DNA of 64,000 bases from Chitinophagaceae bacterium (lineage in GTDB: Bacteria > Bacteroidota > Bacteroidia > Chitinophagales > Chitinophagaceae): the NCBI GenBank assembly GCA_019752295.1, contig JAIEMK010000036.1, forward strand, positions 62,001 through 126,000, read 5' to 3'. Shown here one piece after another: positions 8,389 to 16,294 of this stretch. The number at the start of each line of letters is the position of its first letter. The first letter of the stretch is position 1. A program made the translations under genes and the position numbers. The notes below the pieces were generated by a model. The model did not search any database. It was given only the letters and a program-made list of their open reading frames with translations, and was not told where the DNA came from.

Positions 8389-9873
8389 ATGCCATTTTCC
8401 AAAAAATTAATCTGCCTGCTTACGAGTCTGCTTTTTTTTGCAAACATCATTGATGCTCAGGATGCCCCAAAGCTTTATGGGGCAATACCTTCGGACCGGC
8501 AGCTAGCCTGGCAGGAAAAAGAAATGTATGTGATCATGCATTTTACACCTACTACATTTCAAAATAAAGAGTGGGGCTTTGGCGATGCGGATCCTTCCAT
8601 TTTTAATCCAACAAATTTCGATGCGGCTAAAATTGTTGCCGCCGTAAAAGCCGGTGGTTTTAAAGGATTGACCTTGGTTGCAAAACACCACGATGGTTTT
8701 GCACTGTGGCCAACTAAATCCACTGCTTATAATATCAGCGCATCGCCTTTCAGAAATGGTAAAGGCGATCTGGTAAAAGAAATGATGACAGCTTCAAAAA
8801 ATGCAGGCATCGCATTTGGTATCTACTGTTCGCCATGGGATAGAAACAATACAAACTATAGTAAACCGGCTTATATCAATGATGTTTATTATCCGCAGTT
8901 AAACGAATTGTACAGCAACTACGGACAATTGCATACTGTTTTTTTTGATGGTGCCAATGGTGGCGATGGATACTATGGAGGATCAAAAGAAAAAAGATCG
9001 ATCGATGCTTCTACTTATTATAATTTCGAAAAAATCTGGTCCATGGTTCGTGAAAAACAACTCGGTGCCGCCATCTTCAGCGATATCGGTCCCGATATTC
9101 GTTGGGTAGGAAACGAAAAAGGCGAAGCAGCCGAAACTTCATGGTCTACACTTTCACCAGCGAGCCCGGTTGCCGGAAAAAATCCTTCTCCCGGTTTTGT
9201 TGTAGAAAAATCATTACCCGGCGGTACACTCCATGGCGCCCATTGGATTCCTGCCGAATGCGATGTGCCCCTGCGACCAGGTTGGTTCTATCATCCCGAA
9301 GAAGATGGCAAAACAAAAACGCCTGCACAGTTATTAGACATTTATTACAAAAGCGTTGGGCGGAGTGCTTCTTTGGATTTGGGAATTGCACCCATGCCAT
9401 CAGGAGAGTTACATCCTGATGATATCAACAATCTCCATGCGTTTGGTGAGATCCTCAAAAAAACATTTGCAACCAATTTTGCGAAAGGAGCCAGCTTCAA
9501 GGCTAGTAATATTCGTGCCAATAAAAAAATGTTTGATCCTTCAAACCTGATCGATCAAGATCGTTATAGCTATTGGGCTACAGACGATTCTGTAACCAAG
9601 CCCGAACTCATCATTCAATTAAAAAAGAATTATAGCTTCAATGTAATTAGACTGAGAGAAAATATTAAACTGGGCCAACGCATCGAATCACTCGCAATCG
9701 ACAACTGGCAAAATAACGAATGGATAGAAATTGCCAGAGCAACCAGCATTGGAGGAAATCGTTTGATTCGGTTAAACCATCCCATCAATTCAAACAAAAT
9801 CAGGATCCGAATTCTGCAATCGCCTGTTGCCATTGCACTCAGCGATTTTGGCTTATTTGCAGAACCTCAATAA
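8389..9873 (+). CDS. Alpha-L-fucosidase (GH29) with C-terminal discoidin-like domain
   Basis: 494 residues. A signal peptide (MPFSKKLICLLTSLLFFANI, cleavage near DAQ) predicts export. The GH29 barrel (about 25-350) shows MYVIMHFTPTTF, LVAKHHDGFALWPTKST and FGIYCSPWDRN. D187 in TVFFDGANGGDG is the expected catalytic nucleophile. Residues ~365-490 resemble an F5/8 type C (discoidin) carbohydrate-binding domain (ASNIRANKKMFDPSNLIDQD, SYWATDD). The enzyme would release terminal alpha-L-fucose from glycans outside the cytoplasm. The start is fixed by the ATG one base after the antiporter stop and by the signal peptide. It complements the two rhamnosidases at the left edge. Confidence 0.93.
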   Translation: MPFSKKLICLLTSLLFFANIIDAQDAPKLYGAIPSDRQLAWQEKEMYVIMHFTPTTFQNKEWGFGDADPSIFNPTNFDAAKIVAAVKAGGFKGLTLVAKHHDGFALWPTKSTAYNISASPFRNGKGDLVKEMMTASKNAGIAFGIYCSPWDRNNTNYSKPAYINDVYYPQLNELYSNYGQLHTVFFDGANGGDGYYGGSKEKRSIDASTYYNFEKIWSMVREKQLGAAIFSDIGPDIRWVGNEKGEAAETSWSTLSPASPVAGKNPSPGFVVEKSLPGGTLHGAHWIPAECDVPLRPGWFYHPEEDGKTKTPAQLLDIYYKSVGRSASLDLGIAPMPSGELHPDDINNLHAFGEILKKTFATNFAKGASFKASNIRANKKMFDPSNLIDQDRYSYWATDDSVTKPELIIQLKKNYSFNVIRLRENIKLGQRIESLAIDNWQNNEWIEIARATSIGGNRLIRLNHPINSNKIRIRILQSPVAIALSDFGLFAEPQ

Positions 9874-9941
9874 AAAATGTTATTCAGGCACAGTATTTGC
9901 GCATATTTGCGAATAATTAAATACCCCAATCGAAATACAAT

Positions 9942-11423
9942 ATGAATAAAACGATACTGCTTTCTTCGATACTTCTCTGCACTTTCATCGGCAATGCACA
10001 GCCTAAACAAATTCTTAGGGCCGACGGAAAAAAAATTGAAAGCAAATCAATCGACGAACTGGTATCAACACTAATGGACAAAGCGGAAGTAACTGGTCTG
10101 GGAATTTCTGTGATCAACGATAACAAACCGGTTTTTGTAAAAGTTTATGGTTATAAAAACAAAGCTCTGAAAACGCTCAACGATACATCAACCAGTTTTT
10201 ATGCAGCATCGCTTGCGAAACCTCTATTCGCAGTATTGGTAATGCAATTGGTTGAAGCAGGAAAATTAAATCTCGACAAACCACTCTATACTTATCTTCC
10301 AAAACCCTTGCCTGAATACGACGATTACAAAGACCTCGCAGCCGATAATCGCTGGAAGCTTATTACCGCACGCCATTGCCTGACACATACAACCGGCTTC
10401 CCCAACTGGCGCGAATTAAATCCAAACGAAAATAACAAACTCGAATTCTTCTTTACTCCCGGCGAGCGTTATGCATATAGTGGAGAAGGAATTTATTTAT
10501 TACAACTAGTGGTTGAAACCATCACCGGAAAAAAACTGGAAACCCTTGCTCAGGAAAAAATATTTCAACCATTTGGAATGTATCGTACCAGCTTTTTATG
10601 GCAGCCCACTTTTGAAAGCAATTTTGCAGTAGGGCATAATACCAATGAAGACACCCTCAGAAAAGATAAGAGAACCCTCGCAAGTGCTGCGGGTTCAATG
10701 GAAACTACATTGGCCGATTATAGTAAATTTCTTGCCGCCCTGTTAAAAGGAAAAGGCTTGAGCGAAAAATCGAGAAAAGAAATGTTTGGAAAGCAAATTG
10801 GCATTTACAATAAACACCAATTTCCATCTCTAAACAACGACACTACCAGTGAGAATTATCCGATTGAATTATCTTATGGGCTTGGCTGGGGTTTATTCAA
10901 AACACCCAATGGTAAAGCCTATTTTAAAGAGGGCCACGGCAACGGATGGGTTCATTATACAGTAAACATACCCGACAAAAAATTCTCTTTGCTCATCATG
11001 AGTAATAGCGCAAACGGAGAAAGCATTTTCAGGGAACTGACCCAAAAAATTGGAGGGTTAAACATACCTTGGGAATGGGAAGGCTATGCACCATATCGCG
11101 AAACCGTTAAACTTTCCGACGATATCCTGCAACAATACACCGGAAACTACGAAGGCAAGCTGAATGCTACAGTTACACTGGTTGAGGGGAAATTAAAAGT
11201 AGAAGCTAAAGCCGTAAATCTTCCTAAAACAAATCTTTACCCAATCAACGACCATCGCTTTTTTTTGAAGATCATGGAAACTGAATTGGACTTTATAAAG
11301 GGCGCAGACGGGAAGACAGAAAAAGTTGTTTTAGACGATGAAGGTGAGCGATATGAATTAAAAAAAGTAAAGGCTGTTCCTCCGTCAACGGAAATAAAAC
11401 CAAAGAAAAAAGGAAAGTCGTAA
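9942..11423 (+). CDS. Serine hydrolase of the class C beta-lactamase/DD-peptidase superfamily
   Basis: 493 residues with a signal peptide ending near FIGNAQ. S90 and K93 in AASLAKPLF form the SxxK nucleophile motif. ERYAYSGEGIYLL supplies the YSG (YxN-like) element, and EGHGNGWVHYT gives the third, HGxG-like motif. The superfamily includes penicillin-binding proteins, esterases and D-amino peptidases; nothing here marks a true beta-lactamase. The C-terminal ~120 residues are a lipocalin-like domain common in this group, followed by a lysine/proline-rich tail (EIKPKKKGKS). The tail is immediately followed, overlapping in another frame, by the relic of an ABC ATPase, so the 3' end may have been altered by a deletion. 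Confidence 0.85.
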   Translation: MNKTILLSSILLCTFIGNAQPKQILRADGKKIESKSIDELVSTLMDKAEVTGLGISVINDNKPVFVKVYGYKNKALKTLNDTSTSFYAASLAKPLFAVLVMQLVEAGKLNLDKPLYTYLPKPLPEYDDYKDLAADNRWKLITARHCLTHTTGFPNWRELNPNENNKLEFFFTPGERYAYSGEGIYLLQLVVETITGKKLETLAQEKIFQPFGMYRTSFLWQPTFESNFAVGHNTNEDTLRKDKRTLASAAGSMETTLADYSKFLAALLKGKGLSEKSRKEMFGKQIGIYNKHQFPSLNNDTTSENYPIELSYGLGWGLFKTPNGKAYFKEGHGNGWVHYTVNIPDKKFSLLIMSNSANGESIFRELTQKIGGLNIPWEWEGYAPYRETVKLSDDILQQYTGNYEGKLNATVTLVEGKLKVEAKAVNLPKTNLYPINDHRFFLKIMETELDFIKGADGKTEKVVLDDEGERYELKKVKAVPPSTEIKPKKKGKS

Positions 11424-11497
11424 CACACGATACCGAATTTGCCAGACGTTCCGATCGGATCATTAAAATGGAAGACGGAAAGATCATCCGAATGTAA
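11420..11497 (+). pseudogene. C-terminal relic of an ABC transporter ATPase
   Basis: In the frame overlapping the stop codon of the serine hydrolase, 25 codons read VTHDTEFARRSDRIIKMEDG and then KIIRM before TAA. This is the H-loop (VTHD) and C-terminal tail typical of LolD/MacB-type ABC ATPases (the family pattern is VTHD-x-E-x-A-xx-SDRI-xx-MxDG-x-I). No start codon, Walker A or signature motif is present, so the rest of the gene has been lost. The relic is too well conserved to be chance, but it is short. Confidence 0.72.
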
Positions 11498-11650
11498 GTG
11501 CCCGTTTGATATATCAATTTTTTTTACAGGCTTTATCTGTCCCATTGTATGTAGGAGTTTTAAAGCATGACCAATATCATCTTTTATTTCTATTCCTTCC
11601 TCTAATTTTCAGTCCTCAATTTTATTTTCTGATACCTATTGTATTTAGCC

Positions 11651-12727
11651 ATGTCCGAAATTTATTCAACATTCAAATCAGGCATCGATTTATCACCTCG
11701 TTCAAGAGCTTTCTGGCGTGCTGCACAGGCAGGCGTTTGGTTGATCGGAGCATTTATACTTACCTGCTTATTATTTTTTCCTTCGTTAGGTTTATTGCTT
11801 TTCTGGAATATATTAATCCCGGTTGCGCCGGCACTCTTTGTTCTGGCCGTTGGCGTGTGGCGAAATGTTTGCCCCCTTGCAACAACTAACTTATTGCCCC
11901 GACACTTTGAATTTTCCAAACGAAAAAAATTAACCCCCACACAGTTAGGCAAACTAAATCTGATAGCTGTTGCTGCGCTTTTTACTCTAGTTCCATTAAG
12001 ACATGCAGTGTTTAACAACAACGGACCTGCCACAGGAATCCTCATCATTTCGATGGCGGTTATCGGAACCATTATGGGATTCTTTTACGAATGGAAAAGC
12101 GCCTGGTGCTCTGGACTTTGCCCCATACACCCTGTAGAAAAATTATATGGCGGAAATACAATTGGTTCTCTTCCCAATGCACATTGTGTAGAATGCCAGA
12201 ATTGTGTGGTTCCATGCCCCGACTCTACACCAAATATCCATCCCATCTCTTCTAAAAAAACACTGTATCATCAATTATCAGGATTAATGATCGTAGGTGG
12301 ATTACCCGGATTTATCTGGGGATGGTTTCACGTTCCAGACGAAACCACAATCAGTTCGTTGAACAGTTTTCTTTCGGTGTATAAATTACCCTTGTTGGGA
12401 TTTGTAGCTACTTCAATTGTTTATATTATTATATCCATGATGATTTCAACCAAATATGAGCAAAAATTGATTAGCGTTTTTGCAGCATCTGGTGTATCCT
12501 GTTATTACTGGTTCCGAATCCCTTCATTGATTGGGTTTGGTAAATTCCCTGCTGATGGATTGTTGATCAACCTGAGTAATAGTTTACCAGAATGGATCGT
12601 GCCCGTACTCAATATTTTAACCACCGCATTTTTCTTTTATTTTCTTGTTATCCGTAAGCAAAATAATAAGAGTTGGGTGGTGAGACCCCCTTTTGCAACT
12701 AAAGAAAAACAACAGGTGGTAGCTTAA
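11651..12727 (+). CDS. Integral membrane protein with 4Fe-4S ferredoxin-type motif
   Basis: 358 residues from the ATG at 11651; a TTG at 11639 in frame is an alternative start. There are about seven to eight hydrophobic segments. Between them is a cysteine-rich stretch: CSGLCPIHPVEKLYGG, then HCVECQNCVVPCPDSTP, which supplies the CxxCxxCxxxCP cluster ligands. The arrangement resembles the NapH/NosR/CcoG group of membrane iron-sulfur proteins that pass electrons through the membrane. The adjacent gene (68 bp downstream) is a GMC flavoprotein dehydrogenase, so this protein may be its electron acceptor in the membrane. That partnership is inferred from gene order. Confidence 0.72.
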   Translation: MSEIYSTFKSGIDLSPRSRAFWRAAQAGVWLIGAFILTCLLFFPSLGLLLFWNILIPVAPALFVLAVGVWRNVCPLATTNLLPRHFEFSKRKKLTPTQLGKLNLIAVAALFTLVPLRHAVFNNNGPATGILIISMAVIGTIMGFFYEWKSAWCSGLCPIHPVEKLYGGNTIGSLPNAHCVECQNCVVPCPDSTPNIHPISSKKTLYHQLSGLMIVGGLPGFIWGWFHVPDETTISSLNSFLSVYKLPLLGFVATSIVYIIISMMISTKYEQKLISVFAASGVSCYYWFRIPSLIGFGKFPADGLLINLSNSLPEWIVPVLNILTTAFFFYFLVIRKQNNKSWVVRPPFATKEKQQVVA

Positions 12728-12794
12728 ATTAGATGCACTCAAAAATATATTGCTCACTGTATTTTAACAGCCATCTTCTTAGTAAGTTTGTCTG

Positions 12795-14495
12795 ATGTCT
12801 GATTCTACCTATCTCAACAACAAAGCAAAATCAATTAATAGTTTCGACGCTATTATAGTTGGTTCCGGCATTAGTGGTGGCTGGGCTGCAAAGGAATTAT
12901 GTGAGAAAGGACTCAAGGTTTTATTGCTTGAAAGGGGCGGACCATTGGATCATCCCAACTATCCTACTACCACAAAAGATCTATGGGAATTTCCAAATCG
13001 ATTACACCTCGGCACCGAGGATAAGAAAAATAATTATGTGCAGAGCCGGCACTGGTCTTTTAGAGAAGACAACAAACATTTCTACATTAACGATCAAGAA
13101 AATCCCTATCAAGAAACCAAACGTTTTGACTGGATCAGAGCCAATCAGGTAGGAGGTAGATCGATACTTTGGTCGAGAGCATGTTACCGCTGGAGCGATC
13201 TTGATTTTGAAGCGAATGCGAAAGACGGACATGGAGTAGATTGGCCCATTCGTTATAAAGACATTGCCCCATGGTACGATTATGTGGAGTCATTTATCGG
13301 CGTAAGCGGAAATAAAGACAAGCTTCCATATCTGCCCGATGGGCAATTTATGCCCCCTTTTGAAATGAATATTGTGGAGCGCGACTTCAAAGAAAAAATC
13401 GAAAAAAAATATACCGATCGCCATGTAATCATGGGTCGTTCCGCAAATTTAACCAAGCCGGTAAAAGGTCGGGGGCTTTGTCAGGCCCGGGATCTCTGTC
13501 ACCGCGGATGCCCATGGGGGGCGTATTTCAGCACTAACTCCAGTACATTGCCTGCAGCATTTGCTACGGGTAATTTAACGATTCGTCCTTACTCATTGGT
13601 GAAACGTGTATTGTATGATGAAAATAAAAAAATTGCTTCCGGCGTAGAAATCCTCGACACAAAAACGAAGCAGGAAGAAAAATTTTATGCAAAAATCATT
13701 TTTCTGAACGCTGCTACTGTTGCTACCACTTTTATTTTATTGAATTCAATTTCCAATCGATTTCCCAACGGATTGGGTAACGATAGCGATCAGGTTGGTC
13801 GCAATTTAATGGATCATCACAAGGGCATTACTGCAAATGCGGATGTGGAAGGATTTGAAGACAGTTATTATTATGGTCGTCGCCCGGCAAGCATTTATAT
13901 TCCTCGCTTTAAAAATATTCACAATCAGGAGAAAAATTTTTTAAGGGGTTTTCATTTGGGCGCCAGTGCATACAGAAACAAAGCGAGTAGTGAACATCGT
14001 ATCGGAAAAGAATTTAAAGATGCAATTACCGAAGCGGGTAAATGGCAGATAGGTATTTACGCATTTGGAGAATGTTTGCCTTATGCCGAAAATCGCATTA
14101 CACTGAATCAGCATCAGAAAGATGCATGGGGTAATCCACTACTCAATATCGATTGTGAATTTAAAGAAAATGAAAAAGCCATGTCGGCCGATATGGCTGC
14201 TACTGCAAAAGAATTATTAGAAGCAGCAGGCTATTCCAATATCAGGGTTCATGCCGAAATCAGTTTCCCCGGCAACGCCAATCACGAGATGGGTACCGCA
14301 CGTATGGGTCATGATCCGAAAACTTCTGTGTTGAATGCGCAGAACCAAATGCATGATGTAAAAAATGTTTTTATTACAGATGGCAGTTGTATGACTTCCT
14401 CTTCTTGCGTAAATCCCAGTCTAACTTTTATGGCACTCACAGCACGCGCCTGCGACTTTGCAGTTAGAGAACTTAGGAAGGGCAATCTATCCTAA
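12795..14495 (+). CDS. GMC-family FAD-dependent oxidoreductase
   Basis: 566 residues, no signal peptide. The Rossmann FAD-binding motif is near 19-48 (IVGSGISGGWAAKELCEKG, ending in LLLERG). The family signatures GGRSILWSRACYRW, GLCQARDLCHRGCPWGAYFS and the C-terminal HEMGTARMG and TDGSCMTSSSCVNPSLTFMA follow in order. GMC enzymes oxidise alcohols or sugars, passing electrons to a partner. In Bacteroidota a common partner is a small Tat-exported subunit, but none is visible here; the upstream membrane 4Fe-4S protein is the natural candidate. The substrate cannot be deduced. Confidence 0.9.
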   Translation: MSDSTYLNNKAKSINSFDAIIVGSGISGGWAAKELCEKGLKVLLLERGGPLDHPNYPTTTKDLWEFPNRLHLGTEDKKNNYVQSRHWSFREDNKHFYINDQENPYQETKRFDWIRANQVGGRSILWSRACYRWSDLDFEANAKDGHGVDWPIRYKDIAPWYDYVESFIGVSGNKDKLPYLPDGQFMPPFEMNIVERDFKEKIEKKYTDRHVIMGRSANLTKPVKGRGLCQARDLCHRGCPWGAYFSTNSSTLPAAFATGNLTIRPYSLVKRVLYDENKKIASGVEILDTKTKQEEKFYAKIIFLNAATVATTFILLNSISNRFPNGLGNDSDQVGRNLMDHHKGITANADVEGFEDSYYYGRRPASIYIPRFKNIHNQEKNFLRGFHLGASAYRNKASSEHRIGKEFKDAITEAGKWQIGIYAFGECLPYAENRITLNQHQKDAWGNPLLNIDCEFKENEKAMSADMAATAKELLEAAGYSNIRVHAEISFPGNANHEMGTARMGHDPKTSVLNAQNQMHDVKNVFITDGSCMTSSSCVNPSLTFMALTARACDFAVRELRKGNLS

Positions 14496-14594
14496 TCCAA
14501 TTCGCATTGATGAATTGACATTTAAGTAGCCGAGCGCATACTATTGGCTTTCGAATTTTCTTTTCAATTGATTATATTTGGTAAAATCACGCCA

Positions 14595-16235
14595 ATGCAA
14601 TCAAGATTAACCGTTCCTCAAAAGAGGGTCAGCAAATTATTATGCCTGCTCACAGCAGCTACATTTTTGATCACTCCTGTTTTTGCGCAAAAAAAGTACG
14701 ACGAAAAATTTATTGAAAGCCTAAAAAAAGAAGCGCTCGTTTCAGTTACCGGAAAAGAAAAGGCAGTGCAGGAAATGGTAGACATGGTTTTTAGTTTTGG
14801 AGAACTGGGTTTTCAGGAATATGAAACATCGAAATACTTAACCGGCATTTTAGAAAAAAATGGGTTTACCATCGAACGCGGCATCGCTGGCATTCCTACT
14901 GCCTGGATGGCTAAGTGGGGAAATGGAAGCCCTGTGATTGCACTTGGAAGCGATATCGACTGTATTCCCAAAGCGTCTCAAAAACCGGGTGTGGCTTATA
15001 AAGACCCAATCGTAGAAGGCGCTCCAGGGCATGGAGAAGGACATAATTCCGGTCAGGCCGTAATTATATTTGCAGCCATCGCAGCAAAAGAAGCGATGAT
15101 CAAAAATAATATTTCTGGAACACTGATGATCTGGCCCGGTGTTGCAGAAGAACTATTGGGCAGTAAAGCATGGTATATACGCGATGGATATTTTAAAAAT
15201 GTGGATGCTTGTATTTTTACACACGTGAGTGGTGATTTTGGATGTAACTATGGCGATAATGGAGGCGATGGAATGGTGTCGGTAAAATTTTCTTTCGAAG
15301 GCGATGCAGCTCACGCAGCAGGAGCGCCATGGAGAGGTAAGAGTGCTTTGGATGCCGTAGAATTAATGGACGTGGGTTGGAATTTTAAAAGAGAACATTT
15401 AAAACCAACACAACGCTCACACTATGTAATTACTGATGGCGGCGATCAACCAAATGTGGTTCCCTCCAAAGCCAGTGTATGGTACTATTTCAGAGAAAGA
15501 GAATACAAGGATATACAAAACATGTATGAGGCAGGAATCAATATTGCAAAGGGTGCAGCAATGATGACCGACACCAAAATGAAATATCAAATCGTAGGAA
15601 CTGCATGGCCAGGGCATTTTAATAAGGCACTTGCAGTTGCCATGCACGCAAATATTCTGCGTGTTGGATTACCGCAGTGGAGCGATGCGGATAAACAATT
15701 GGCTTATGCAGTTCAAAGATTAGTGGACGCGCCAAAAGTTGATGAAGAAGGAAAAAAAGTTGACGGACTGGCATCAAAAATTGATTCTCTCAAAGGATCT
15801 GTTCCCTATTCTTGGGGTGGAGGTTCTGATGATATTGCAGATGTTTCCTGGACGATACCCACCGTAGTATTGTGGTATCCCGCAAATATTCTGGGTACAA
15901 AGGGACATCATTGGGGCGACGCCATTGCAATGGCAACGCCAATAGCACATAAGGGCTCTTTGGCTGGCGCTAAGGCAACTGCACTTACTTTGATCGACCT
16001 GTTTACCAACCCGAAAGTACTTGCCGATGCAAAAGATTATTTTGTAAACGTGCAAACAAAAAATCAAAAATATATTCCATTCATTACCCAGAACGACCCC
16101 CCTGCTTTTTATTTAAATAAAGAGACCATGGAGAAATTTCGTAGTCAACTGAAACCGTTTTACTACGACCCCACTAAATACAATACCTATTTAGAGCAAC
16201 TAGGAATTACTTATCCAACACTGGAGAAAAAATAA
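14595..16235 (+). CDS. Exported M20-family amidohydrolase (AbgB-like)
   Basis: 546 residues from the ATG at 14595. An in-frame TTG at 14544 would add 17 residues ahead of what is clearly a signal peptide (KLLCLLTAATFLITPVFAQ), so the ATG is preferred. Metal-site and M20 features appear in order: GSDIDCIPKAS, GHGEGHNSGQAV, VAEELLGSKAW, THVSGDFG, the dimerisation-domain stretch GDAAHAAGAPWRGKSALDA, and GTKGHHWGDAIA near the C-terminus. The closest named relative by pattern is aminobenzoyl-glutamate hydrolase subunit B. The enzyme probably cleaves an amide or peptide bond in the periplasm. It stands alone between the GMC oxidoreductase and the patatin-Omp85 gene. Confidence 0.88.
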   Translation: MQSRLTVPQKRVSKLLCLLTAATFLITPVFAQKKYDEKFIESLKKEALVSVTGKEKAVQEMVDMVFSFGELGFQEYETSKYLTGILEKNGFTIERGIAGIPTAWMAKWGNGSPVIALGSDIDCIPKASQKPGVAYKDPIVEGAPGHGEGHNSGQAVIIFAAIAAKEAMIKNNISGTLMIWPGVAEELLGSKAWYIRDGYFKNVDACIFTHVSGDFGCNYGDNGGDGMVSVKFSFEGDAAHAAGAPWRGKSALDAVELMDVGWNFKREHLKPTQRSHYVITDGGDQPNVVPSKASVWYYFREREYKDIQNMYEAGINIAKGAAMMTDTKMKYQIVGTAWPGHFNKALAVAMHANILRVGLPQWSDADKQLAYAVQRLVDAPKVDEEGKKVDGLASKIDSLKGSVPYSWGGGSDDIADVSWTIPTVVLWYPANILGTKGHHWGDAIAMATPIAHKGSLAGAKATALTLIDLFTNPKVLADAKDYFVNVQTKNQKYIPFITQNDPPAFYLNKETMEKFRSQLKPFYYDPTKYNTYLEQLGITYPTLEKK

Positions 16236-16283
16236 TTAACATGTTAACCAGAATCTGCCATAAATGATTCAAATTTGAATCAT
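16236..16283. promoter_or_regulatory. Two perfect palindromes upstream of the patatin-Omp85 gene
   Basis: TTAACATGTTAA (16236-16247) is a perfect 12-bp palindrome starting right after the M20 stop codon. ATGATTCAAATTTGAATCAT (16264-16283) is a perfect 20-bp palindrome ending 11 bp before the start codon at 16295. Both have gap-free dyad symmetry, which fits dimeric regulator binding better than a stable RNA hairpin with a loop. No regulator gene is adjacent. The role is inferred. Confidence 0.42.
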
Positions 16284-16294
16284 AGTTAGGCAAC

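Noticed and set aside
9942..11423. True class C beta-lactamase (antibiotic resistance)
   Set aside because: SxxK is present, but the other motifs and C-terminal domain point to a general serine hydrolase of the superfamily.
11506..11889. 127-codon forward frame ahead of the 4Fe-4S membrane protein
   Set aside because: Overlaps the true gene in another frame and is only a hydrophobic shadow without a plausible start context.
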